A DNA stretch of 64,000 nucleotides, from positions 12,965-76,964 of the forward strand of contig JAWXBY010000008.1 in assembly GCA_034440355.1 (NCBI GenBank), in the 5' to 3' direction. The position numbers and the translations under genes were made by a program. The DNA comes from SZUA-430 sp034440355 (GTDB lineage Bacteria; Pseudomonadota; Alphaproteobacteria; Micropepsales; Micropepsaceae). The notes beneath the pieces are model-generated. The model was not told the origin of the DNA. It saw only the letters and a program-made list of their open reading frames with translations, and did not search any database. This document shows, one piece after another, positions 46,302-53,956 of this stretch. Positions within the stretch are counted from its first letter, which is position 1. The number at the start of each line of letters is the position of its first letter.

Positions 46302-47621
46302 GTGCCGCGCGTGGCCGATCGTCGAACACAACAACAGAAGTCCGCCGACCAGGACTTGCAGAAGACTGCGCAGGCGTCGGCCGCCGCAGCTGCGGCTGCT
46401 GCTGCACCGCCGGTGTCACATATGGGCGAGCGCGCGCTGGTCATACTTGCCGTTATCGCGTGCGTTTTCGTGATGTGGGCCGCGCAGCCTGTGCTGGTGC
46501 CGACGGTGGTGGCGCTGGTGTTGGCGCTGTCGTTGAACCCGGTGGTGAGTTGGCTGGAGAAGTTCGGATTGCCGACGCCGGCGGCCGCGGTGCTGGTCGT
46601 CGCGGCCGCGGTGGCTGGGCTGATCGCCGGGGCGATTGCGCTTGCGCCCGGGATCTCGGATTGGGTCGAGAACGCGCCACAGATTGCGCAGACCATAGAG
46701 CGCAAGACGCAGGCTTTACAGGAATCACTTCAGGGCTTCCGGGATGCGTCGAACAAGTTTGAGGAAATGGCCAATCCGGCGCCGGCGCCAGGCGGCGCTC
46801 AGCAGGTGACGGTTGTTGAGCCTGTGGCGATGAGCGTACTTCAGTCGGCACCGCTTATTCTCAGTCAGACGCTGTACGTGATCGCGCTGTCGTTGTTCCT
46901 GATCATGGTGCGGGAGCCTTACCGGCGGCGCATCATCTTGCTGCCGAAGAGCCGGGTGAATCGGTTGCGCGTCGCGCGGATCCTGAACGAGACGTTTTCT
47001 CACGTTTCGCACTACCTGTTCGTCGTGGCCTGCATCAATTTCGGGCTGGGCGCGGCGACGGCTGTGGTCTTCACGCTGCTTGGTGTGCCCTATGCGCTGG
47101 TGTGGGGGTTTGTGTTCGCGATCGCGAATTTCATTCCCTATATCGGGCCGACCGGGACGATGATCCTGTGCGGTGTGGTCCAATTGGCCACGGCGAATAC
47201 GTTGATCGAAGCGGCGATGGCGCCGCTGGTCATGTTCGTTTTGAACCTCATCGAGTCCAATGTGGTGACGCCCTGGTTGGTCTCGCGGCGGGTGGCGGTC
47301 AGTTCCATCGCGATCTTCCTGACGGTCACGTTCTTCCTGTGGCTGTGGGGGCCTTTCGCGGCGATCGTGGCGGTGCCGCTGTTGATCCTGTTCAGCGCCG
47401 TCGCGCGCCATGTGCCGGGGCTTGAGCCGGTTGCGGTGCTGTTGCTGGCCGAGCATGAGGCGAGCAACGAAGTGACGGAGACGCCGCGCGCACGCTTCTT
47501 CGCCGAGCAGGAAGAGAACGAGAAGGCTCGCAAGGCGGCGTGGTGGCGGGTGCCGCGTCAGCGGACGGTTCGCTCGCGTCAGGTGCCGGCGGTCGTGACC
47601 GAGAACGAACCGCCGACCTAA
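46302..47621 (+). CDS. AI-2E family transporter (PerM/YdiK-type)
   Basis: 439-residue polytopic membrane protein with about eight helices: N-terminal low-complexity QA-rich region, helices around AQPVLVPTVVALVLALSL, a soluble loop (about 150-210), then FAIANFIPYIGPTG and a following VVTPWLVSRRVAVSSIAIF, typical of the AI-2E exporter superfamily. Real cargo is unknown. Start uncertain: GTG at 46302 or 46311, or ATG at 46422. The exact EcfG promoter suggests a stress role. Confidence 0.88.
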   Translation: MPRVADRRTQQQKSADQDLQKTAQASAAAAAAAAAPPVSHMGERALVILAVIACVFVMWAAQPVLVPTVVALVLALSLNPVVSWLEKFGLPTPAAAVLVVAAAVAGLIAGAIALAPGISDWVENAPQIAQTIERKTQALQESLQGFRDASNKFEEMANPAPAPGGAQQVTVVEPVAMSVLQSAPLILSQTLYVIALSLFLIMVREPYRRRIILLPKSRVNRLRVARILNETFSHVSHYLFVVACINFGLGAATAVVFTLLGVPYALVWGFVFAIANFIPYIGPTGTMILCGVVQLATANTLIEAAMAPLVMFVLNLIESNVVTPWLVSRRVAVSSIAIFLTVTFFLWLWGPFAAIVAVPLLILFSAVARHVPGLEPVAVLLLAEHEASNEVTETPRARFFAEQEENEKARKAAWWRVPRQRTVRSRQVPAVVTENEPPT

Positions 47622-47645
47622 GGCAATTCCAATAAGGCAAAAAGA

Positions 47646-47677
47646 AACGCGCCGCGGTCTGGTGCCCGCGGCGCGTT
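47646..47677 (-). terminator. Rho-independent terminator (minus strand)
   Basis: Perfect 12-bp stem AACGCGCCGCGG/CCGCGGCGCGTT with 8-base loop, followed on the minus strand by TTTCTTTTTG. Ends the YflT-like gene transcript. Confidence 0.85.
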
Positions 47678-47697
47678 GGTCCCAGCCCTCAGCCGCG

Positions 47698-48243
47698 TTA
47701 CGGCGTGGGCGGAACGATGACCACTGTCTCTTCGCGGCGCACGTTGCGCGCCGTGTCGATTGCCTTGCGGCGGGCCATGATTGCACGCACTTCTTCCGTC
47801 TGGTCGTCGGAGACGCGCGCCGAGACGAGCGTGCCGCCCTGGCGCAAATTCTCGACGTAGATGTGCGCTTGGTCTTTGCTGACGCCGGCGCCGATGAGGG
47901 CGCCGAGGACGCCACCGGCCGATGCGCCGACGGCTGCGCCGACGCTAGTGGCCAACAGCCAGCCCGCACCGATCACCGGACCGATGCCGGGGATGGCGAA
48001 CGTGCCGAGCGCGGCCAACAGGCCGGTCGCGCCGCCCAACGTTCCGCCGATCGCCGCGCCCGAAGCCGCGCCGGTCTCGGCCATATTGTTGTCGATGCGT
48101 TCGGTCGTTTCGCTGTCCTGACCGCCCGGCTGGTTCGAGATGACACTGATCTCTTCGTCCGGCACGTTCGCGGCCTGCAACTCGCGTACGGTCGCTATAG
48201 CATCCTGATATGTTTCGTAGACGCTAGTGATTGTCGTCGTCAT
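47698..48243 (-). CDS. YflT-like general stress protein with glycine zipper
   Basis: 181 residues. The N-terminal 45 residues (VYETYQDAIATVRELQAANV, then PDEEISVISNQ) resemble the heat-induced stress protein YflT domain. The middle is a long glycine-zipper-like region of Gly/Ala stretches (GAASGAAIGGTLGGATGLLAAL and GAAVGASAGGVLGALIGAGV), then a soluble C-terminal domain ending PPTP. Probably membrane associated. ATG 48243 has AGGAG upstream. 47 bases after the PRC gene; probably same operon, under its EcfG promoter. Confidence 0.8.
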   Translation of the reverse strand: MTTTITSVYETYQDAIATVRELQAANVPDEEISVISNQPGGQDSETTERIDNNMAETGAASGAAIGGTLGGATGLLAALGTFAIPGIGPVIGAGWLLATSVGAAVGASAGGVLGALIGAGVSKDQAHIYVENLRQGGTLVSARVSDDQTEEVRAIMARRKAIDTARNVRREETVVIVPPTP

Positions 48244-48290
48244 AACTTGCTACTCCTGTGCGTGATGATCGTCATTTCGCTTTCAGAACA

Positions 48291-48653
48291 TCAGCTCCAG
48301 TCGCGTTCGACCTTGTAATAGTCATAGGACTTGTCGCGGATCTGGCCGTCATGCTTCGTCAGGTCGTCGAGGTCGTATGTCGGCGCAGCCTTGAGGACTT
48401 CCTTCGTCAGCGGGACGACGTAGCCGCCCTTGTCTTCGTCGTAGTCGAGAAGCGACCAGGGCACCGGATGGTACTTTTCGCCGATCCCGAGGAAGCCGCC
48501 GAAGCCGAGAACGGCGAACATGATGTCGTTCGACTGCTTGTTCAGAACGATGTCTTCAACCGTACCGATGGACTCCCCGGCGGTGTTGTAGACGGATGTT
48601 CCCTTAACCTTCGATGCACGGATGGCACTCGTGTGACCACTGGGGGTGGGCAT
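48291..48653 (-). CDS. PRC-barrel domain protein
   Basis: 120 residues. The PRC-barrel core reads VKGTSVYNTAGESIGTVEDIVLN, then VLGFGGFLGIGEKYHPVPW. PRC barrels bind RNA, proteins or photosystem parts; in alphaproteobacteria many small ones are stress-induced, role unknown. ATG 48653 with AGGAG; EcfG promoter at 48728-48704. Confidence 0.88.
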   Translation of the reverse strand: MPTPSGHTSAIRASKVKGTSVYNTAGESIGTVEDIVLNKQSNDIMFAVLGFGGFLGIGEKYHPVPWSLLDYDEDKGGYVVPLTKEVLKAAPTYDLDDLTKHDGQIRDKSYDYYKVERDWS

Positions 48654-48703
48654 GACTGAACTCCTGTTGGTTGGTGCGGCGCTTTTCGCTGCTGCCGTCT
48701 TTA

Positions 48704-48728
48704 AACGCGGCGTTGCGTCACTGGTTCC
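48704..48728 (-). promoter_or_regulatory. EcfG-type promoter for the PRC-barrel gene
   Basis: Minus strand GGAAC (48728-48724), 16 bases, CGTT (48707-48704). Lies within the gap and 51 bases from the ATG. Confidence 0.7.
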
Positions 48729-48736
48729 TGAACGGA

Positions 48737-49129
48737 TCAATCGCGTGTCTTGCGTCGTAAAGGTTCGGCTTCGCGCATGTTGTCGGCGATGCCGAGCATC
48801 GTGGCGCATCCCACCGCGAGCAGCGGATGATCCTTGGCAAGTTGTGCGAGTGCGGCGACCGACGCGTTGGCCAGGTTGCCGTTTGCCATGGCCGGCAAGG
48901 GCTGGGCTTGCGTGACGGGCGTGCGTGTCCGCAGGTGATAGACAAGAACGCCGATGCCTAAAATCAGAAGAATAGCTGCGCCCGTGATGGCCGCAGCCGC
49001 CGCGACGCTGGTGAGCGGCACGAGCAGCGTGTATCCGGCAAAGGCTAGAAAGGCGACCGCGGTCCACAAGAGTGCGACCGCGGTAACGCCTAGGCCTGCC
49101 TTCAACAAAAGTTCCGCATCGATGCGCAT
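48737..49129 (-). CDS. Holin-like two-helix membrane protein
   Basis: 130 residues with two hydrophobic helices (GVTAVALLWTAVAFLAFAGY and AAAAAITGAAILLILGIGVL) and a charged C-terminus. Fits the phage_holin_3_6/YqjE-like membrane group that sits with ElaB/YqjD (DUF883) genes; no prophage context. ATG 49129, 10 bases after the DUF883 stop, no clear ribosome-binding site, so likely coupled translation. Confidence 0.7.
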   Translation of the reverse strand: MRIDAELLLKAGLGVTAVALLWTAVAFLAFAGYTLLVPLTSVAAAAAITGAAILLILGIGVLVYHLRTRTPVTQAQPLPAMANGNLANASVAALAQLAKDHPLLAVGCATMLGIADNMREAEPLRRKTRD

Positions 49130-49139
49130 GCGGTTGTCG

Positions 49140-49442
49140 TTAGCGCCGAAGCAACGAGCCGATGAGCGCGCCGGCGCCCATCGAAAGCGCGATGGCGGCG
49201 AAGGGTTGTTCGCGGATCGCACCACGAACGGAGTCGACGCCCTGTTCGGCGTAGAGTTCCACCTGCTCAGCCGCGTCGCTGGCTGCGCGCTGCGCAGAGC
49301 CAGCCATTTCGGACACGCCGTTCGTCGCTGCGTCGCCTAGGCTTTCGGCAAGCTTGCGCATGTCCTTCTGCAACTCGTCGAAGTCGGCCTTGAGAGCGCG
49401 AATGCGCGCGTCGACTTCACTGCCATTTTTCCGTCGCACCAT
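49140..49442 (-). CDS. DUF883 (ElaB/YqjD-type) membrane protein
   Basis: 100 residues: alpha-helical N-terminal part (RIRALKADFDELQKDMRKLA) and a C-terminal GxxxG membrane helix (PFAAIALSMGAGALIGSLL). E. coli YqjD and ElaB are stationary-phase, ribosome-associated membrane proteins. Start at ATG 49442 has GGAGGAG upstream. EcfG promoter at 49537-49512. Confidence 0.88.
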   Translation of the reverse strand: MVRRKNGSEVDARIRALKADFDELQKDMRKLAESLGDAATNGVSEMAGSAQRAASDAAEQVELYAEQGVDSVRGAIREQPFAAIALSMGAGALIGSLLRR

Positions 49443-49511
49443 TTGATTAACTCCTCCATGAATCACGAGCGGCCCGGCGCAAATGCCGGCCGACTTGGTT
49501 CCCGGGGTTGA

Positions 49512-49537
49512 AACGCGCGCAGAGCAAGGGCGGTTCC
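49512..49537 (-). promoter_or_regulatory. EcfG-type promoter for the DUF883 gene
   Basis: Minus strand GGAAC (49537-49533), 17 bases, CGTT (49515-49512); about 60 bases to the ATG after the expected start. Confidence 0.7.
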
Positions 49538-49619
49538 ACGGTTTGATTGGTTAGCGTGACGGTTACCAGCAACCCGATCCGATGCCGCTCGTTTTCAAAT
49601 CGGCCGTGCGCCATGGAGA

Positions 49620-49823
49620 TCGAATACGAGCCATGTTCCCGACGATCCGACCAAAGTGCCGAACCAGAAGCCGGGCGACTTCCCGGACAAGACGAAGCAA
49701 CCCGGTCACGAGAAGGAATTTGAGAAGCGCGGCGACAAGCGTCCTGCCGATCAGATGAAGCCGGGCCAAGGGCAGAAGCAGAAAGATCAGAAGCAACGGG
49801 ACGATCAGGGCCAAAAGCACTAG
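49620..49823 (+). pseudogene. Small charged K/Q/D-rich protein lacking a start codon
   Basis: A frame open from 49560 to the TAG at 49821-49823 encodes a hydrophilic tail (VPDDPTKVPNQKPGDFPDK..ending QKQRDDQGQKH) but has no ATG, GTG or TTG in frame. An out-of-frame ATG at 49632 would give MVPDDPTKVP if one base were inserted, so a one-base deletion or sequencing error is likely. A strong plus-strand terminator follows. An opposite-strand hydrophobic frame here is probably its antisense shadow. Confidence 0.4.
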
Positions 49824-49845
49824 ACCGCTTCGAGCCATGATCCAC

Positions 49846-49883
49846 AGAGGGCTGCCGACCTTTGTCGGTGGCCCTCTTTGTTT
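49846..49883 (+). terminator. Rho-independent terminator
   Basis: 14-bp stem (49846-49859 with 49864-49877, two wobble pairs), 4-base loop, then TTTGTTT. Orientation supports a plus-strand transcript ending here. Confidence 0.8.
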
Positions 49884-49886
49884 GCG

Positions 49887-50372
49887 CTAACGCTCGGCGC
49901 GGTAGGACCAGTCTTCGGCTTCCAGCTTACCTTTCAGTATGCCTTCGATGCGCGCGTTCAGCGTTCCGTTTGCGCCTTTGGTGTAGATCACGCGCTGCGG
50001 GAAATCGTGGGCCTTGTTCTCGAACACGACCTTGTCGGAGCAGATTTCAGTCGCCTTGAATTCTGTCGGCGGCGAAGCGTTGGGGCTGGCGAAGTAGCTG
50101 AGCCCCGTCGGCGTTTTGGCGATGCGGAAAAACTCGAAGGATTTGGCGACGTCGCCTTGCGTCGTGACGCCGACGCCCAACAACACGCCGCCGTAAGGAC
50201 CGGCCCAGCGTTCGCGCACCATGCTCGTCTTGCCGTTTTGGACCCAATTGCCGGCGAGCCAGGATAGCGTGGCGATGTCCGGGTTCGATTTCGGCAATGC
50301 GCAGATGTCTTCGGCGTGGGCCGTCGACAACGTCATGGCCAAGGCGGCGGCGAATGCTGGCAGGCGCTTCAC
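49887..50372 (-). CDS. DUF6265-like exported protein
   Basis: 161 residues. With GTG 50372 as start, a signal peptide (KRLPAFAAALAMTLSTAHA) is followed by a lipocalin-like domain: LSWLAGNWVQNG, ERWAGPYGGVLLGVG, FENKAHDFPQRVIY. GGGGGAAC lies upstream of this GTG; longer starts spoil the signal. Function unknown. It may share a transcript with araC (38 bases gap). Confidence 0.78.
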   Translation of the reverse strand: MKRLPAFAAALAMTLSTAHAEDICALPKSNPDIATLSWLAGNWVQNGKTSMVRERWAGPYGGVLLGVGVTTQGDVAKSFEFFRIAKTPTGLSYFASPNASPPTEFKATEICSDKVVFENKAHDFPQRVIYTKGANGTLNARIEGILKGKLEAEDWSYRAER

Positions 50373-50410
50373 GGCGATGTTCCCCCGAAAGGTTTGTCGG
50401 CGCAGGTTGG

Positions 50411-51280
50411 CTAACTGGCCCGGCCCCGTCTTGTAACAACGCGACACGGCGTTTCCTCGTCGAGCCCGACGAGTACAGCCGAGAGGCCGCGCAGCTGTGT
50501 GAGGAAGGCCGTCGGCGAGCAGCCGAGGAAACGTTGAAAGTCGCGGATCATGTGAGATTGGTCAAAGTAGCCGGCGCCGGCGGCGAGCGTCGCCCAGTCG
50601 GGTTTGCTGGCGCCGGTCAACAGGTCGAACACTGAGCGAAAGCGGATGACGTTGGCGTACTGGCGCGGGGCGATGCCGACTTGGGTGGCGAAGCGGCGTT
50701 CGAGCTGGCGCGGCGACAGGTCGGCTTCGCGCGCGAGATCGGTGACACTGAGGCGGCCGTTGGCGCGCGCGAGGCGCGCGGTCCAGCGGGCGACGTCGGT
50801 ATCCTGAAAGCGCGCGTGATGGGCGGCGCGGTCGGCGACGAAGCTTTGAAGAACGGCGGCGCGCGAGGCCGCGTTCGGTGCGCTCGCGATTTGGTCGACC
50901 AGCGTTTGCGTGGCGGCCGGCGCGAGATCGGCGACTTTCAAGTGATGGTCGGTGAATTCATCCATCGACGCGCCGATCATCGCGCGCACGCCGGCCGGGT
51001 GAAATCTCACGCCCATGATGCCCGGCGCGCCTTGTGTCGGGTCGAGCGCCAAGGGGCGGGTCATCTGGCCCATGAGGAAGACGCGCGGTTGCGCCTGCTT
51101 GCCGCGCTCCGGGGTGATTTCGGAGAAAGGATGGCCGTAGTGGACGACGAGCTCGGGATTGCCGTCGGGCACGATACGCTCCGGCCTGCCGTCGAGTTCG
51201 CCGATTGTGGACTCGTAGTTCCAAACGCACTTCACGATGTGCGCGAGGTCAGGGCGGGGCAGGAATTCTACGTAGGGCAC
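50411..51280 (-). CDS. AraC family transcriptional regulator (DUF6597-type N-domain)
   Basis: 289 residues: an N-terminal DUF6597-like domain (RPDLAHIVKCVWNYE, RIVPDGNPELVVHYG, FLMGQMTRP) and a C-terminal AraC double HTH (SVTDLAREADLSPRQLERRF, AAGAGYFDQSHMIRDFQRFLG). GTG start 51280 with GGAGG seven bases upstream, lying 13 bases inside the lipB end. Target and ligand unknown. Confidence 0.9.
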   Translation of the reverse strand: MPYVEFLPRPDLAHIVKCVWNYESTIGELDGRPERIVPDGNPELVVHYGHPFSEITPERGKQAQPRVFLMGQMTRPLALDPTQGAPGIMGVRFHPAGVRAMIGASMDEFTDHHLKVADLAPAATQTLVDQIASAPNAASRAAVLQSFVADRAAHHARFQDTDVARWTARLARANGRLSVTDLAREADLSPRQLERRFATQVGIAPRQYANVIRFRSVFDLLTGASKPDWATLAAGAGYFDQSHMIRDFQRFLGCSPTAFLTQLRGLSAVLVGLDEETPCRVVTRRGRAS

Positions 51281-51960
51281 AGCTGTGCCTCCGCATCGGC
51301 GGGTTCGTCGATTGTGGGACCGAACACTGACTCGAACGCTGTGCGCAGGGCGACGTCCACATCCGCTATCGTCGCTGTGAGGCCGAGATCGGCGAGGCTC
51401 GTGACGCCGTGTCCCTGAATTCCGCAGGGCACAATGCCTGAGAAATGTTCGAGGTCGGGATCGACGTTGAGCGACACGCCGTGGAAAGTGATGCCGCGGC
51501 GTACGCGGATGCCGAGGGCTGCCACTTTGTCTTCGCGTCCGCCTTTGCGTGCGACCCAGATGCCGATGCGGCCCTCGCGCCTCTCGCCGCGGATGTTGAA
51601 GGCGGCTAGGGTTTGGATCAGCCACTCTTCCAGATCGCGCACAAAGCGGCGGACGTCGTTGCCGCGCTTGCGCAGGTCGATCATCACGTAGCCGACGCGC
51701 TGGCCGGGGCCGTGATAGGTGAACTGCCCGCCGCGGCCGGTGTCGAAGACCGGGAAGCGGGTGGGGGCGAGAAGGTCTTCGTTCTTGGCGCTGGTGCCGG
51801 CGGTGTAGAGCGGCGGGTGTTCGAGCAGCCAGACGAGTTCGCGGGCGCGGCCGTCGGCGATGCGTGCCACGCGCGCTTCCATCTCGGCCACGGCAGCCGG
51901 ATAGGGCACGCGTTCATCGCTGATGCGCCAGGCTATGGTTTCCGCGGGTTTAACGAACAC
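51268..51960 (-). CDS. lipB: Octanoyltransferase LipB
   Basis: 230 residues. Transfers octanoyl from ACP to lipoyl domains, first step of lipoate synthesis. Motifs: GRGGQFTYHGPGQRVGYVMIDL, catalytic Lys in KVAALGIRVRRGITFHG, and catalytic Cys in GIVPCGIQGHGVTS. GTG start. Overlaps araC by 13 bases. Confidence 0.96.
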   Translation of the reverse strand: MFVKPAETIAWRISDERVPYPAAVAEMEARVARIADGRARELVWLLEHPPLYTAGTSAKNEDLLAPTRFPVFDTGRGGQFTYHGPGQRVGYVMIDLRKRGNDVRRFVRDLEEWLIQTLAAFNIRGERREGRIGIWVARKGGREDKVAALGIRVRRGITFHGVSLNVDPDLEHFSGIVPCGIQGHGVTSLADLGLTATIADVDVALRTAFESVFGPTIDEPADAEAQLCPT

Positions 51961-52013
51961 GAAAGGTCTCCGCTTCTAGAGTGATCGCCGGGGTTCAATC
52001 GGATCAAGGCACA

Positions 52014-52253
52014 ATGACGTCATCGGCAGTCGGCAGCGTTAAAGTCGAAATCTCCGTCGTCCTCGGCAAGGCCAAGTTGCCGATGCAGCAGCTGCTGCGC
52101 ATGGGCCGCGGTGCGGTCATCGAACTCGACTCCAAGCAGAGCGAGCAGGTTTGGGTCCTCGCCAATAATAAGCCCATCGCGCGAGGTGAAATCGTGCTTC
52201 AGGGCGAGCGGATCAGCGTTTCCATCACCGACGTGTTGAAGTCTGCCGGCTGA
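52014..52253 (+). CDS. fliN: FliN-like SpoA-domain protein, minimal
   Basis: 79 residues that are almost entirely one SpoA/surface-presentation domain (VKIEISVV-like VEISVVLGKAKLPMQQLLRMG, GAVIELD, VWVLANNKPIARGEIV). FliN forms the base of the flagellar C-ring with FliM/FliG. This is shorter than usual FliN and has no flagellar neighbours, so it may be a solitary paralogue. ATG 52014 chosen; GTG at 51981 would add 11 residues. Confidence 0.75.
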   Translation: MTSSAVGSVKVEISVVLGKAKLPMQQLLRMGRGAVIELDSKQSEQVWVLANNKPIARGEIVLQGERISVSITDVLKSAG

Positions 52254-52346
52254 CGGGCATGGGGAGGCCGCCTTGCTGCGGTTTTGTTTGCACGTAATCA
52301 ACATAAAAATATGTGAATTAAAGTATTTTACGTTGTGTTCTTGAGT

Positions 52347-52366
52347 ATAGCGCAGCGAGACGCTAT
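52347..52366. promoter_or_regulatory. Dyad in AT-rich cysG-cysH promoter region
   Basis: ATAGCG-N8-CGCTAT, with the T-N11-A-like layout of LysR-type sites, about 35 bases before the cysG start. The surrounding 52295-52385 is unusually AT-rich for this genome. A CysB-like regulator is a possible binder (inference). Confidence 0.35.
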
Positions 52367-52399
52367 TTGCATGTGAATTGCTATTGGAAGGGGTGCGTC

Positions 52400-52972
52400 G
52401 TGCTCCCGCTCGTTCTCGATATCCGTCAGCGTAGAATTGTCGTGGTTGGCCGCGGGCACGCGGCGCAACAGCGCGTCGAGTTTGCCCAAAGCGCCGGCGC
52501 CGAACAGCTGTCCCTTTATGTGCTCGATCAGGACGGGTGGGCGTGCCACCTGGAGGCGGCCGTCTATGAGCGATTGCCGGTTCGCGCGGATCTTGAGGGC
52601 GCGTCTGTGGTGTTCGTAGCGGGCCTGCCTGCCGACGAGACCGCGCGGATCGTCGGTCATGCGCGGGCGGCGGGCGCGCTCGTGAATGCCGAGGATCAAC
52701 CCGAGTTTTGCGACTTTCACGTTCCCGCAGTCGTGCGGCGCGGCGATCTGCTGCTGACCGTCTCAACCGGCGGCAAGGCCGCCGGGCTTTCGCAGCGAAT
52801 TCGCGCGCATCTCGAGACGCTGTTTGGGCCTGCATGGACGCAGCATGTGCGCGCGGTCGTCGATGCGCGCGCGCAATGGCGGGCGGAGGGACGGCCCAAG
52901 AGCGAAGTGGCGCGGCTGACGCAGGCGATGGTGGAGCGCGAAGGCTGGCTTAAGACGGGGGAACTCGTATGA
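52400..52972 (+). CDS. cysG: Siroheme synthase N-terminal domain (precorrin-2 dehydrogenase/ferrochelatase)
   Basis: 190-residue Met8/CysG N-domain-like protein that oxidises precorrin-2 to sirohydrochlorin and may insert iron. NAD-binding start VVVGRGHAAQQRV (a Gly motif departing from GGG) and STGGKAAGLSQRIRAHLE match the family. The methyltransferase half is absent. GTG 52400 with GGAAGGGG upstream. Couples to cysH by an ATGA overlap, so siroheme for sulfite reductase is the likely purpose. Confidence 0.88.
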   Translation: MLPLVLDIRQRRIVVVGRGHAAQQRVEFAQSAGAEQLSLYVLDQDGWACHLEAAVYERLPVRADLEGASVVFVAGLPADETARIVGHARAAGALVNAEDQPEFCDFHVPAVVRRGDLLLTVSTGGKAAGLSQRIRAHLETLFGPAWTQHVRAVVDARAQWRAEGRPKSEVARLTQAMVEREGWLKTGELV

Positions 52973-53775
52973 GCGCCGAAGAAACGTTTCAGGCGCTCCG
53001 CCCGGCGAAGCGTAAGGCTGCGCCGCCCGCGCCGCGGATTTTCGATCATGCGGATACGGGTGTTGCGTCGGATGCGCTCAAGGCGCGGCTTGAAGCGTTG
53101 CGCCTGAAGTATGCAGACGCAGACGCGACGACGCTGTTGCGCGCGATGATCAAGGATGAGTTTCCGGGCCGGATTACCACGGTGTCGTCGTTCGGGTCGG
53201 AGTCGGTGGTGTTGCTCCATCTGATTGCGCAGATTGATCCGTCGGTGCCGGTGATTTTTCTCAACACCGGAAAGTTGTTCGGCGAGACGCTACGTTATCG
53301 CGACCGGCTGCAGGAGAAACTGGGTTTGACGGACGTGCGCGCGATCGGGCCGCATCCCGACGATACGCGCACGCTGGATAACGACGGCACGCTGTGGTCC
53401 CGCGATCCGGACTCGTGCTGCAATTTCCGCAAGGTCTTGCCGCTGCGGCGCGCGATGGCGGGTTTTGAGGCCGAGATCACCGGACGCAAGCGGTTTCAGA
53501 CGCTGGCGCGCACCGGTATGGCGCCGCTGGAGTTGAACGGCACGCGGTTCGTGGTCAACCCGCTGTGGAGCTGGTCGCTCGAAGATCTGAAGAACCACAT
53601 CCTCGCGCACGACCTGCCGCGTCATCCGCTGGTCGAAGACGGGTTCTTGTCGATCGGCTGCATGCCCTGCACGCAGCGCGTCAAAGACGGCGAAAGTTAT
53701 CGCTCAGGCCGCTGGGCAGGGTCCGATAAGGACGAATGCGGCATTCACGAGAATATCGAAGGCGACGGGATCTAG
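52969..53775 (+). CDS. cysH: APS reductase (phosphoadenylyl-sulfate reductase family)
   Basis: 268 residues, assimilatory sulfate reduction. PP-loop-like SSFGSESVVLLHL. Two cysteine pairs, DSCCNFRKV and GCMPCTQRV, are the 4Fe-4S ligands that mark the adenylyl-sulfate (APS) type. The thiol Cys is in the C-terminal ECGIH. Start overlaps cysG as ATGA. Confidence 0.93.
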   Translation: MSAEETFQALRPAKRKAAPPAPRIFDHADTGVASDALKARLEALRLKYADADATTLLRAMIKDEFPGRITTVSSFGSESVVLLHLIAQIDPSVPVIFLNTGKLFGETLRYRDRLQEKLGLTDVRAIGPHPDDTRTLDNDGTLWSRDPDSCCNFRKVLPLRRAMAGFEAEITGRKRFQTLARTGMAPLELNGTRFVVNPLWSWSLEDLKNHILAHDLPRHPLVEDGFLSIGCMPCTQRVKDGESYRSGRWAGSDKDECGIHENIEGDGI

Positions 53776-53868
53776 GTCGTCTCCAACAAATCTCGGCGGA
53801 AACAGCGCGATTCATAGACGGCGCGCCGTCTCGGTCGAGAACATATTGTGAATTGTTGGCACTGATCC

Positions 53869-53897
53869 TTGACATGTTCCATTTTGGGCTAGATATT
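53869..53897 (+). promoter_or_regulatory. Sigma-70-type promoter for the 206-residue hypothetical gene
   Basis: TTGACA (53869-53874), 17-base spacer, GATATT (53892-53897). The downstream dyad at 53896-53916 overlaps its -10. Confidence 0.6.
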
Positions 53898-53916
53898 GGG
53901 CCAATCACTGGCCCAA
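53896..53916. promoter_or_regulatory. Perfect 8-bp dyad operator candidate
   Basis: TTGGGCCA, 5 bases, TGGCCCAA. Its position across the -10/start region suggests repression, possibly by an autoregulator. Confidence 0.55.
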
Positions 53917-53956
53917 CACCCCCGTTTGCGCCGGTTGGAAAGACAGGAAGCAAAGA

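Noticed and set aside
48737..49129. Prophage signal from the holin-like gene
   Set aside because: No phage neighbours; the gene sits with DUF883 as in chromosomal stress loci.
49563..49838. 91-residue hydrophobic minus-strand frame
   Set aside because: Leu/Val-rich sequence is what antisense of a K/Q/D-rich coding strand gives, and the terminator points to plus-strand transcription. Not fully excluded.
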